Positions 51,064 to 63,044 of a DNA stretch of 64,000 nucleotides are shown piece after piece (the first letter of the stretch is position 1; the number at the start of each line of letters is the position of its first letter). Source of the stretch: Tubiluchus corallicola (Eukaryota; Priapulida; Priapulimorpha; Priapulimorphida; Tubiluchidae); the NCBI GenBank assembly GCA_030141605.1, contig JAQGDQ010000387.1, positions 157,225-221,224 of the forward strand, given 5' to 3'. Under the pieces are notes generated by a model that was not told the DNA's origin, did no database searches, and saw only the letters and a list, made by a program, of their open reading frames with translations. The position numbers and the translations under genes are program-made.

Positions 51064-51373
51064 TATAGGTTTTACACGTCAAATGTAGACACAAGAAAGT
51101 TCAAATGTGACTTAGGTAAGTCAAATGTAGACAGGAATTTCGAATGTGTTTTGGTAACTCAAATGTGACTTAGGTAAGTCAAATGTAGACATAGGACATT
51201 TGAATTGACACGTGTCTACATTTGACTTACGAAAAACGCTTAAGATATCTTGAAAACCATTGTTAACACATTTGAACTACCTAAATCTACATTTGAGTTA
51301 CCAAGACACATTTGAATTACCTAAATCTACATTTGACTTAACGAAGGTCTACATTTGACATGTAAAACCTATA
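51064..51373. repeat. Fold-back element built from repeated CAAATGTAGAC / CAAATGTG words
   Basis: The left end tataggttttacacgtcaaa and the right end, inverted, tataggttttacatgtcaaa begin a palindromic structure of about 310 bases. Within each arm the word TCAAATGTAGA or TCAAATGTG returns several times, spaced by cttaggtaag or ttggtaac, so the arms pair in more than one register. No coding potential. Confidence 0.85.
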
Positions 51374-51379
51374 TTTATA

Positions 51380-53125
51380 TTAGCCTGACAGCACTCTTAC
51401 TGTTTATATTAGTCTGAAAAATTAGTTACTGCTGTGATTACTACACGAGTTTTCATGTAAAATTTAAGAAATTTAGACAACCATTTTTGATTTTTAAGAA
51501 AATATCCAATAAAATTTATGAAAATTCACGCAGCAATGTCAAGTTTATTTCCGTTTTAGCTTCTACGTTAGCTGTAATTTGCCGTGCTCAGTAATGCTTC
51601 ATAACTTTGTTCCCGTAGTTTGATTAGCGTTTCTCGTAGTTGCGTAAACCGTTAATCAATAAAATTTCAATCTTCCTCAAGCGCGTCTTCTCAAGATAGT
51701 ACCGATTCTGAGTTTTGCGCCGTCCGTAGCGCCACCGGCGGCAATGACCGAAACTACGTCGTACTGCATTCATTGATTTCTTTTGCTGTAGTAAGTGAAA
51801 CGCTAGCAAAGACGAAATGAGGGCAGCTATCCGCGGCTGGTACCAATCCTGTGTTATTCAATAAAAGTTCCGGTCATCGCCGCTAGGTGGAGAGTGCTTT
51901 CCCTGTCTGTGCAGCGCAATACACGCTCAAATGTATTGCAGAAACGTGCAAAAATTGGCAAATTCAGGCTTGAAGTCGTAAATTAAAGGAAATGGTAAAT
52001 GCGTGCAAACATTTTGAATGCCATAGGAAGAACTGAGTCAAGGAGTTATGAAGTTCCTGAAAGAACTCTTTATTTGTCCACATCATTGGGGGGTTTTTGA
52101 TAGGGCCCTTTACATAAAGTAAGACGATTGGTAAATACTTCTGTTACCACGTACAAATTAACCACGCACATATTTATTCCTTGAAGTCTGCATACCATCC
52201 AGTTCATGAAATTTTATAACAAATTCATTTTTCATTCAGTCATTAATACGAGAATCGATACTCTAATAATAGGCACACGAAATTCAAAATAAAATCTTAG
52301 ATCTGTGGCCCTTCTCTTAAACAAAAAATTTAACACTAGGGAAACTTTTCAAGTACTTTTCAACAATTATGTTATTTAACAATTTTTTAACAATTTTATT
52401 TTTAACAATTAACAAGTACTGTTTATGAATTATTTGGAAGCTTGCAATAGAAAGATTCAATTCAAAAATCTGAGTTCGTCACATTTTTTAGTGTTAGTGA
52501 TAGAGCTTAAGTGTTGGTGTTGGCATGAATTAGATAATGTCCGATACTTGACATTGTTACATAATGTACCTATAACAGACATGTTCAATCAACAAATCAC
52601 AGCAGTCAGTTATATAAATCAATAAAAACCTATTGTAGTAGAGACTGTTACACATTTACAACTTTCTCCCTCTCCCTTCGCAAAGTTGTTGCGAGCATTT
52701 GCTGTGTGTAGAACTGACAAGCGATGCGTAACAGACTAGAATAGATAGAGATGGATTACTGCATGAACTGGCCTTCAAACAATACGCGGTCATCAGCGAA
52801 CGTTGTGCCAATTTTGCTTTTTTGATATGATAAGTTTTAAGGTCATCTCTCTACTTTCTTTGACAGCTGTTTACGAGTAAAAGAGGGGGATTTAAGAGGT
52901 CCCACATTTTCACGTTATGCAGTTAATGCGCGTTAAATGTTTGAGCCAATTGAAAGTTTCTGCCCAGCGTTTCTTCTGTGATCAACAACACAAAACTAAT
53001 TAAACTTGAGGTAGTCTGTCTTAGCGGAAATTAATAAAGTAATAATTCACAGAGGCTCGCAAAGATGAACAAACAGCTATTAAATTCTGGAGATAAAGAA
53101 AGCAAAAGAGGAAAAGAAAGTAGCG
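51380..53125. other. Intergenic sequence with one weak inverted repeat
   Basis: The only structure I see is an imperfect inverted repeat pairing gcgccaccggcggcaatgac (about 51728-51747) with ggtcatcgccgctaggtgga (about 51871-51892), perhaps the ends of a small element. No exon was recognised. Confidence 0.4.
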
Positions 53126-53128
53126 AAA

Positions 53129-53197
53129 GACGGCGGATTTGAACTCGTGACTTTTCACTTACAAGGCAATCCGGTAACTGCTAGACTATTCACTCAA
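53129..53197 (-). mobile_element. tRNA-like SINE head or tRNA pseudogene
   Basis: Minus strand: TCTAGCAGTTACCGG (box A position, 53171-53185), TTGTAA in the anticodon-loop position, and CGAGTTCAAATCC (box B, 53135-53147). Stem pairing is poor, so a working tRNA is unlikely. Confidence 0.5.
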
Positions 53198-53861
53198 GTG
53201 ATCATGACAGTTCTATCCGGTCCTCATTATAGCCAAGTTCCCCAACCAATCCAAGAGCTGACCGACGTTTTTGTATTTCCTTTCTTTCGAATGAATCAGA
53301 TTAATTTTGACATCAAAATTTAATAATTTAATAAATGTGTTTCATCGTCAATACTAACATTTAAATTAAGATTATGTATAATTAGAGGTCAAGAAATGTT
53401 TTTGACAAAATTTACAGCAAAAATGCAGCGAACTATTCCAGATAGTGATCATTGTTAGTGCAAAAAGCACCATGTTAAGTCTACAGTAAAAGCATAATCA
53501 AATATTTACTACACAGTAATTAACAAACAAATACGTCGGGTAACCAACATTTAACAAAACTATCCTCTTTTGAAGTTCCCCCAACATGTTTAGTGGTAGT
53601 GAGTTCCACAATGAAGCGCCACTGGGAAAATTCTGAAGGAGTATAACAGAAGAAGTATTGATGAGAATTAGAGAGGATTAAAGAACTGAGATTAAAGAAT
53701 TACTGTGACAAACATCAGAGACAGGCCTTGGAAGCCTGGGAGCTTTGGGACAACGATCAGAGACAGGCCCTGGGAGCATAAGAATCGAAAAGAAAATTCA
53801 AGATTTGTTTACCGTCGCTCGGCAGCCATTTTACTTACAGATTCAATGACGGAACTTATTG

Positions 53862-53864
53862 TAT

Positions 53865-53931
<67 letters not shown>

Positions 53932-53933
53932 TT
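53862..53933. repeat. (TTTA)n microsatellite
   Basis: About 18 uninterrupted TTTA units. It generates a spurious open frame of repeated Ile-Tyr-Leu-Phe. Confidence 0.97.
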
Positions 53934-53939
53934 CAAATT

Positions 53940-55140
53940 ATCCTGTGCTGCAAACTTAGTTTCAAATATAGCAAAAACACTAATTAGTAAAGTAGTAGTA
54001 GAAGACGTAGTGCTCATTAATAAAATTGTGTTTAGACATTCGACGCAGTTTTTCGCTGAAACTTCGTTTATTCACTTGAGCCTGGCATTTAATTACAAAT
54101 GCAACTGTCAATCCTAAAATTTAGTCTTTCGAAAGGGTGCCACTTACTACAGTATAAATATTAGATACACAGTTGGATGTTCGGCAACATATTTCAGAAA
54201 CTGTTTTCAAATCTCTTTTGTGAATACAGAAATTTGTTGCTCCACAAAAACTTAGCGACGTCTACAACTACGAATAAAGTACATATACAACTTTTTTTAA
54301 GTTCAACAAAAGCTTAAGCTCTGTCATAGCTGACGAACCTACAACTACATTAATTAATTACCTAATTAACTTCCTGCAGTGATGAACCAACTTGGACGAA
54401 CTTCCACTACGGCTCTTCGCTTCTCAGATTCGTAGACTAGACTTTTGCTCAGAAGAAACTCCTTGATGTCTCAGTAAAAAATCTCTTCTTGATCTCAGCA
54501 AAAATTCTGCTCTCTCTCTCTGATGTGTTTTCTTTATCACAACACAAACTCTTCTGTCTTGCATCAAATGGTTTATCCGTCTTTGTACAATTTTAGGAAT
54601 ACATCAATACTTGCGCATGTACAGTTGTAATTTCATAATTTAGCCATACATCCCCCTATACGCAGCATTCAGGTGAAAGTACGTGTACTCGCGCAGTGTC
54701 ACTGCCCTCTAAACTCATCGATATTACACGATGGCTTTCCCTGGCACCGAGTTGATGCTGATGCGAGGATATTGAACTCAATCAAACGTCGACTCGGATG
54801 AGGATGCTAGGAGTTCTGCAGCGGCAGCAGATTAGCTACGCAACGTAAAAACACAAGGAGCTGTAAAACTTCCAGGGATGCGTAAAGAGTTAATTATTTG
54901 ACACGTAAATCATTCCCGGTTCATATATAACAAACATCCAGGTCATAGATCTGTGAACTGGCTAGACCACAGTTTACAAATAACCACAAAAGTTAACTAG
55001 GCAAAAACGCAAAATCATTTGAGCAAAAACAGTTCAACAAACAAATTGAGAAACACTCAAGAAATTAAGTTCGCACCGAGCAGTTGTGAGATGCTGGGCT
55101 CCTTTGCTGCTGTACTCCTACAGGTCAATGACCGGAGTTT
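53940..55140. other. Intergenic sequence without recognised gene
   Basis: I found no exon or intact element here. Confidence 0.45.
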
Positions 55141-55145
55141 TGAGG

Positions 55146-55167
55146 TCACGTGACGTGGGTGACGTCA
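55146..55167. promoter_or_regulatory. E-box and consensus CRE pair
   Basis: TCACGTGA (55146-55153) and the full palindromic CRE TGACGTCA (55160-55167) lie seven bases apart. Both are consensus sites for bHLH-ZIP/USF and CREB/ATF factors. No adjacent gene was identified, so function is unproven. Confidence 0.35.
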
Positions 55168-55586
55168 CATCACTGCCTGTCTGGGCTTCTTTCCAACGAT
55201 AGAAGCCGATCAACCGCACGTCTTGTTGAACTTTTTTAAAAGTATATCTTTAGTGATATTCACGCAGGATGATAAAACATGTAGTTTTTTTAACTACAGT
55301 TATCATTATTTATAATTAATACAAGCCCTCAATCTCGATTACGTAATGTCTGAGGGATGGTTGCTGAAGGCTTAACGGTTTTGTCATGATCAACTTTTAA
55401 TCTCTTTTACTGTTCACAAGAATTTTAATAAGTAATTTTTATCTCCAGAATTTCGGGGTGAGGCTATCACAAATTTTACATTTAACGAAGCGAAATATTA
55501 GTCCCTGAACCCACGGGAAATTATTAACTCCCTGCTGGCTCAAGCAATGTACGAAACTACAACTTCGTTGTTATTATGATATTACT

Positions 55587-55870
55587 TGCGAGCCGAATAG
55601 CCGAGTGGTAACTGTGTGTCCTTAGCGACTGAAGTTAAGTATCATCTAGCTCTGGTTAGCGACGGATAGGTGTTTGAACTGTTTTATCTGCCAGGATTAT
55701 TTAGCTTGCAGTCGGCAGGTCTATACAAATCTGAACACATCCTGCGTCTTCTTCACACCATATTTTGGTAGATATTCCTCACGCTAAAATAGGTACCAGT
55801 CCTGCCATAATAATCCACATTAAGCCCCTTGGCTTGCAGAGCGTTACAGGATAATAAACTAAATGAGCAA
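55587..55870 (+). mobile_element. tRNA-derived SINE (Leu/Ser-tRNA-like head)
   Basis: Starts gcgagccgaatagccgagtg, with box A TAGCCGAGTGGT at 55598-55609, as in class II tRNAs, continues with a non-tRNA body, and ends near gcgttacaggataataaact. Box B is not clear. Interpreted as a whole or nearly whole SINE of about 285 bp. Confidence 0.55.
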
Positions 55871-56118
55871 GAATTTCTTTTGATTAAATTCGAAAAAAAA
55901 TAACTATTACTGGGTATGCAGGAACGGAAACTAGCAAAGACTTACAAATTCATCATGACAATCAAGTTTGCTTGTTCTTTTTATTCCATTGAATTCAGAT
56001 TTGCTCTCTGCGTTGCCTGCGGCTGAATTTCTGCTTATTACTAAGTCTTTGAAGTCTGAAGGCCGCCTGACTTCGCAGCCGCAGAATCACTTTCCATCTC
56101 GTTATACGAGCGCCAGTC

Positions 56119-56316
56119 GCGCATGCGCACTGCAACACGGGGTGAACGACCGCTCTAGCATCCGAAGTTTACTCTCTCATCATCGGCAGTAGCTGTAGTA
56201 CCATGGCGGAAGTGGTACGGAGGCTGAGGAGACCTTTCAGCATCCTCGCAAGGAAATTGATTGAACGCGGTGTTCTTTGTTTGGGAAAACTTGGGAAAAT
56301 TTGCGCGCATGTCTAA
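56119..56316 (+). promoter_or_regulatory. CpG-rich promoter-like block with candidate first coding exon
   Basis: An NRF-1-type palindrome GCGCATGCGCA (56119-56129) precedes ATGGCGGAAG at 56203, a typical YY1/ETS-like start context. The frame reads MAEVVRRLRRPFSILARKLI and stops after 37 codons at 56316. No convincing donor or downstream exon was found, so this may be a first exon, a short ORF in a 5' UTR, or chance. Confidence 0.3.
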
Positions 56317-56319
56317 TCG

Positions 56320-59300
56320 AAGTAAAACAATCGACACTTCACACGTGTGCCGGGAACTTGCACGATGTTTGTCAACAAATATAGAGATGTTTGCATAAAA
56401 GGTTTGTTGACATCCAGAAAACCACTGTAGAAATATGAAAGATGCCAGAATACTGAAAATACTATACCTTAGTGTAATGAAAATAGCTATTTCATCTTGC
56501 ACATGTAAAACGTGCACATGTAACCTAATATTCACGTTATATTCGAACTCACAAATTTCTTTTATTACGAGGTTTGTGTTGCAGGCTATATTTAAAAAAC
56601 ACAAATAGCTAAGAAGACGTTTCGTGATTAAATTCATAAATGCTGCAGCATTTCAAGTGAAAATAAAAATGAGACAGAACATGTCTGACCCAGCAAAAAT
56701 GGCTTAGCGACATTGGCAGTAAATCAAAATAGTTTTTTTCATTTGTTTTATTTTTCAAATAAAAAACGGTTTTTTTCGTTTGAAAATTATACTCAGATAA
56801 TTATGAATTTCTGAAACCCTCGTTTTCTTAAGCGATTAAGTATAACTGACTAACTTTAGTCTATAAACGCTGCAAGTTTTGTGGCGTTACTTCGAGTAAA
56901 AATGTATAAAAACTCATAAATAAATTTCAGCGTTTTCTACTTGTTTGTCTTACATACTACATTAATTTTTGTTTAAAAAAATTTAATCACTCGTTTTTCG
57001 TCTATAAATTTCTCCCTTGAAATAAAAATGCACAAACTTTATAATTGCTGATCAAGAAGTAATATAAGCTTCTTTTTATAAACTTATTAGCAGAGCGACT
57101 AGTCTCACATTACGCCCAAGCTTATTAATACAGCAAGCGGTTGTTGTTGTTTTTGTAAACACAAGCCTTGTGAAATGAGGCTCTACAACGGGGGTTTAAC
57201 AAAGAGGGGAAAACAAAGGTAAGAATCAAATGACCATGAAATAAAACAGAAATAAACCGTTAAACAAATGTATTTTTATTGAGATAAAAAACTATTACGC
57301 TTTTTCGATTCGGGAGCTTGCGATTATTTACGTTTCATCTGATGCATCTCAGAAATGGATCCGCCCCAGCCGACACTGATTTCCTATTATAGTTTTGAGG
57401 TCACAAAGTAGCACATTCCACAAATCGTAACCAGGCATGTGGTTAAACTATGTTATCCGCGACATAGTTAGCCTTGATAGGAACGCCGAACAAACCACGC
57501 AACCTCACGTAATGTGTTCCTTATTAATTTTTATCGTATGTCCACGATTCGTGTCCCCGTTTCCGTTTTCCCGGTGCTCTCCACCACCTTACACCCCTCC
57601 CGCGAAATGGAACATCCGCGCGGGGCCTAGATTCAGCTCAGGGTGAATAGCCTCTTTTGACCCGTTGATCTCTTTTTCTCTCTCGAAGCCGGCGAACCAT
57701 AGCGGGTGTCGGTATGACAAACGCTCTGATCGTAAACAGGAACTGGGCGCCATGTTGGATCACTTTCTCTTCGAGGTATTATTAAGTTATTAAGCCTGTG
57801 GGCAGGTGTGTTGTTGTTGTTGCGATACGGATGCCCATTCATCTGTTCTAGCGACGCAGTTTTGCTTGACCTTCCACGTTGTCACTCTATTATTGTTACA
57901 GTTGTTGCTGTTTTCTTACGCCTACGTCACAATAATTAGTGGTAACTGGATTAATTCTGCAGTTGTTGGTACGATTCTAACTGGGCCAGTTGCCAATTCT
58001 TAGAACCCACACAGTGGAATGAACGAAACAGAAATGACTGATACATTTTCAGCACATGGAATCATAATTCAGCGAACAGAACAAGCAAAATAGACATGAC
58101 ACAAGTTTGGGGTTTATGGGAAATACATTCAATGTAAAAGTGAGAACTATCCTTTTAAAAACAACGTCTGTTTATCATTCAGAACATCTTTGTTTACCTT
58201 CAAATTACAAAGCTTTACATCACCTAGTAACTTCTTCCGCCGCATGTGAACTTCTGGTTTTTCCAAGTTCCAGAAATTCGGTACAAAGCAATAAGAAATT
58301 GGATTTTCAATAAACAACATAAACTCGAGACTTCCTGCCTATTAAACAGGCACAACTGAACAAGGCACCAAACGTTACTTCGCATCATAATAATTTGAGA
58401 CTATCACCATTGCCTTTATTTACTACATAGAAAAAACACAATACCTACTTTCCGTTTTCCAAGTAAGTAAGTAAGTAAGCAATTTATTGTCATTATAGCA
58501 TAATACATACGTTAAAATTTATGCGGTTTTACGTGCTGCAAATTGCTTCAACTATCGATTAAGTTTTTCTGTTGGACTGCTTCTCTTCGCAATTTTTTGT
58601 ATGTATCATGCCTTTCGTTTGATCACAACCTTAGGCAATCTGCGAATCCCTTACACAGTTGACACGTCTGCAGGCAGGGTAGTTTTTCGGTTTTTTCCAA
58701 ACTGTTGTTATCAGGTTTTACGTTACATTAGCATATCTGGTAGACTGTCAATATTCCACTGTTTGTAGCTTTTTTAAAGTTTAACTTAGCATCAGCACTG
58801 TGGTTAAATTTATTCAACATAAAAGTACCAGCTTCTAATCTAACTTTAATTTTATTCTTAACATTAAACCTACTAAACTAACATTAAACTTGACATAAAC
58901 TTACTATTCACAAAGTTAACAAGAGAAATTGGTTAGAAATATTTCTATAAATGGCACACATTAAGAACACATTAAAATTTCATTCAATGAAAAATGAAAT
59001 CCTTTATCTGTCATCCTACAAGAACGTTTTGCAGACCATTGTAATACACCGATTAAAGTACATAATAGTTTTTTTATAATCGTAACAGTCACGAAGTGGC
59101 AAAGTTTTCAAATTATCCCACCGGCCAAAATGACACACAAACGTTTAAGAAAAAATGGCTAAACATAGAAGTTACCTGATATAAAATCATTATCAATATT
59201 CCTGTATTCAGTAAATCTCGTGAAGACACTGGTTACTAAAAAATGTTAAAACTTTTTAGCAATTTTTGTAGAATCCAAAATGTGTCAACGTTTAATTTTT

Positions 59301-60900
59301 CATTTTATGACCTTTTACTTACGCTATGGTAGTTTTAGTTCGAGAAAATCTTTACGGAAATTTTAAAAAGGCAAATTGTTCATCATCTTGTAATGAGAGA
59401 AGTTTAAATCAACGTTGCAAGTATAAGAAATTTTGCAATGTGCAGATCCTACAACTGTAATTTTTTTATAAAATTTACCAAGTTGAAAAAGTATGTTCTT
59501 CGCAAGTGCATCTACCCAGAAAAATATAGTTACATGAATTTTTACTAATATTCTTACTGTACCAATGGGCTTTAAAGGAAAGAACAAGTCACTCGGTTTG
59601 CTGGGTTTATTTTACTGTCATTACTTAAATTTAGAAAAATATAACAAAAAATTGCAAAGAACTGTCTGTAAAGAATAAATTTAAAATAACTACCGCTGTA
59701 AAGAAATTTACCGGCATGATGGTTGCCACTATTCATTTGAAAATCGTGACGTAACTGGGAGACTTCGTGACTTCGTAAGCGCATCGTGGCTTTCCGTACG
59801 CGCGTGCTGCTGAAACTAATTCAAACTTGAGCAGCTTACCTAATGTTCATGTAAAAATATTACAAAATCAGCTATCCATTTTTTGTAAGAACTTGTTGTA
59901 CTTTTGGTGAAGATTGATTGTGCGCTAGTTTTCCTCAGGACGAATGACGTCATTGGAAGAATTTTTTCTTTCTCTGTATGAATTATATGTACAGGAAGAA
60001 AAATTGTGTTGAAAATGGGAGCGCCCAAGCACGAAGTGATCGCGACTTTAAAGTGATTTTGCTAATTTCACGAGGTGCTTATTGCAGTTTTATTATTAAA
60101 TCCTGCTAACATTTTTGGTGAACATTGAAATAAGTCTAACCGCCTAGAAGGCTTGGCCTTCCTTTCATAACAGTTGCTCCACGCGGAGTCTGCAAGCGCA
60201 TAACTTTTTGTCTATTATATTCCGAGCCTCGACAGGTCTGAATTTGCCAAATCTGGCCAACCTTGAACGAAGATTCACCTACTTTTACTTGTAGGGCGAT
60301 GAACTGCGATGGCCGCGTTCTTCAGTACAGGTAGCTATTGTGGTCGGTCAACCAAATCACTTTCACTTACACCAGGTAGAGAGTGAAAGTGAAATTAGCA
60401 AAGGGTTATATGCAGACGCTGCTGTACTGTAGCATTTCAGCAGAAGTTTGGATTTCACGTGAATTTTAATGGTGTTAGTTTAAAGAATATTTTTTGATAA
60501 AAAACGTTACAATCACAAGTACATTTATAATAAAAACAAGGAGCAATTAATCAATAAATAATCAATTTTAATGCTGCTGTAATTGTTTATACGTTGGTAA
60601 CTCTGAGGCGCCAGTAAATAATCTATTTATGGTGGCCAGTAATAAAGTCACAAGGAAAATGGCACAATTTGACGAGGCAAGAATCTGAAGTAAAAAAAAC
60701 AAAAAATATTCAAGTCAGTCACAATTTATTTAAGTTCCATAAACAATTAAGGTAGTTGAACGGAAAAAAAATTAAATAAGTTAAACTGGCAAGACATGTA
60801 TTGACTTGCACACATTGACAATTCAATATTTATATATGATGGTATTACATAAATGTGAAAAAATTACGTTTCGTTCAATATCTTAGGGTTAGGATTTTTC
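56320..60900. other. Intergenic sequence with scattered weak signals
   Basis: No recognisable exon. A CpG-richer patch at 57600-57770 contains GGCGCCATGTTGG (57745-57757), a YY1-like site whose minus strand opens with ATGGCGCC. At 58441-58520 a (AAGT)n run followed by aatttattgtcattatagca looks like the 3' tail of a minus-strand LINE. Confidence 0.4.
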
Positions 60901-60907
60901 TTTTTGT

Positions 60908-61037
60908 CCTGTGACTTTTCTGTGACTTTTTTACCTGTGACTTTTTTACATGTAACTTTTTTACATGTAACTTTTTTACCTGTAACTTTTTACCTGTGTC
61001 TTTTTTACCTGTAACTTTTTTACATGTGACTTTTTTT
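60908..61037 (+). repeat. Minisatellite, about 17-bp unit, seven to eight copies
   Basis: Variants of acctgtgacttttttac repeat with small changes (acatgtaact, acctgtgtct). Non-coding. Confidence 0.9.
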
Positions 61038-61516
61038 CTGGATTCTCCTTACTAACACGATTTAAAACGCAATAATTTAAGTTAACTAACAGAAGAGTAG
61101 AATTGCCATAGTAAAGCAATAACAAAATAGTTAAAGTCAAGTGATAAGACGAATTAAATATTTTCAGTAACCCTAGCTAAGTTGATGTTTTAGCTGAAGC
61201 CTGTGCCAAAATTGGAAGTCCGCAGTTGACGAAAAGAACTGTAAATACTAAAAATGTCATAACGTACGATTATAGTTTATTCCCGTTTATACTGGGCGCA
61301 AATACTTACAGTATGTTTTTATGGACAATACGGCATTGGCAGGTTGCTGTCTCATAATACTACTACACAAAGTACATTGAACTGCAATCCAATCGATCAT
61401 AAACAGACATTGTTGACTGATTTCATTTTATTTGCATAGGATCGCGCAAATTATTACATTTAGATCTTACACTAGTCTGGTATCGGACACTGATAGCAGT
61501 CTGCTATACAATGAAG

Positions 61517-62325
61517 GTATGACCATGATGATAGTGATGGTGGTGATGATGATGATAATAGCGATGATGATGGCGACGGTGACGGTGATGATGATGGTGA
61601 TGATGATAATGACGATGACAATGACGATGACGATGACGACGACGATGTTGATGACTACGACGATGATGATGATGTGATGATTATGATGATGATGACGATG
61701 ATGACGATGATAATGTTCATGGTGATGATAATGATGATGGTGATGGTGATGGTGACGATGATGACGACGACGATGACTACGACGATGATGATGATGTGAT
61801 GATTATGATGATGATGACGATGATGATGATCATGGCGATGATAATGATGATGGTGATGGTGACGATGATGACGACGACGATGACGATGACGACGACGACG
61901 ACGACGATGTTGATGACTACGACGATGATGATGATGTGATGATTATGATGATGATGACGATGATGACGATGATAATGTTCATGGTGATGATAATGATGAT
62001 GGTGATGGTGATGGTGACGATGATGACGACGACGATGACTACGACGATGATGATGATGTGATGATTATGATGATGATGACGATGATGATGATCATGGCGA
62101 TGATAATGATGATGGTGATGGTGACGATGATGACGACGACGATGACGATGACGACGACGACGACGATGTTGATGACTACGACGATGATGATGATGTGATG
62201 ATTATGATGATGATGACGATGATAATGTTCATGGTGATGATAATGATGATGGTGATGGTGATGGTGACGATGATGACGACGACGACGATGACGACGATGA
62301 TGATGATGATGATAATAATAACGAT
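61517..62325. repeat. GAT/GAC-rich minisatellite with higher-order structure
   Basis: Beyond its simple trinucleotide texture the array has a higher-order period. The word gttgatgactacgacg starts at 61647, 61909 and 62168 (262 and 259 bases apart), and gactacgacgatgatgat occurs at 61653, 61775, 61915, 62037 and 62174, so alternating subunits of 122 and about 138 bases make a 260-base dimer. It creates spurious Met/Thr/Val-rich open frames. Confidence 0.93.
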
Positions 62326-62344
62326 AGCGGATATCAGTAAAAGA

Positions 62345-62990
62345 AAGCGCAAAAGAGTGAAAGAAAAGAGTTCAGTGGGAAGAGAGCCGCCTTTTAAATG
62401 TTACAAGCAAGCAACCATGAAATGAAAGCAAATTAACGCAAACGAGGTGATTCGATTTGGTCTAACGTTTAATTTTGAAACAAAATTCGCAGAACAATAT
62501 TTACACCTTTAAAACATAGTATAAGTCGCATGCACGCAATAATTAATACTAATTAATTGGAAATTAAATAATTGGATCTAAAATGCAATACATTTGGAAC
62601 AGGATGTAATGCTCAGTGTATGACGAAACAGGCAGAAGAGAAAGGGGAAATGAAAAAAGGGGAAAGTATCTACATCCCTATCAGCATTTAAAACAAAATT
62701 AATTTTATTAATATTAATTAGATATGAAATGCCATCAAGCCAGTACGACAAATATACACACTAATTCAGGATTTCTATATCCACTGCCATGTTAACTAAA
62801 TAACTAACTAAATAAATAACTTTTAATTCCTTTGAATAGTTGTAAGCACCTATTAGTCATTACTTTTCGCTGTACTGACGCATTTTCCTTTATCAGTCTA
62901 AGTTTTTATTAACTAACACTGATTGAAGTAAAGCTTTTTCAGTGATTATCAATGTATTTTAATGCCAAATAAAGATTATTATATACAATA
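62345..62990. other. Intergenic sequence without recognised gene
   Basis: AT-rich DNA with nothing I can identify. Confidence 0.45.
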
Positions 62991-62992
62991 TA

Positions 62993-63040
62993 TCTACAGT
63001 TTAGAAATATTATATATATATAATATTTCTAAACTGTAGA
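62993..63040. repeat. Perfect 48-bp palindrome
   Basis: Two 24-base arms without spacer, symmetric about 63016/63017. The outer arm reads tctacagtttagaaatatta and the centre is alternating TA. It would form a perfect cruciform or RNA hairpin. Confidence 0.95.
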
Positions 63041-63044
63041 TTGG

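Noticed and set aside
51064-51373. CRISPR array
   Set aside because: Repeats are short, palindromically arranged with no unique spacers, and the window is an animal nuclear genome.
53129-53197. Functional tRNA gene
   Set aside because: Box A and B are present but the acceptor and anticodon stems do not pair, so a SINE or pseudogene is more likely.
53705-53959. 84-codon frame ending in Ile-Tyr-Leu-Phe repeats
   Set aside because: The repeats are a translated (TTTA)n microsatellite.
61432-62425. Met/Thr-rich frames of 76-81 codons
   Set aside because: Produced by the GAT/GAC minisatellite.
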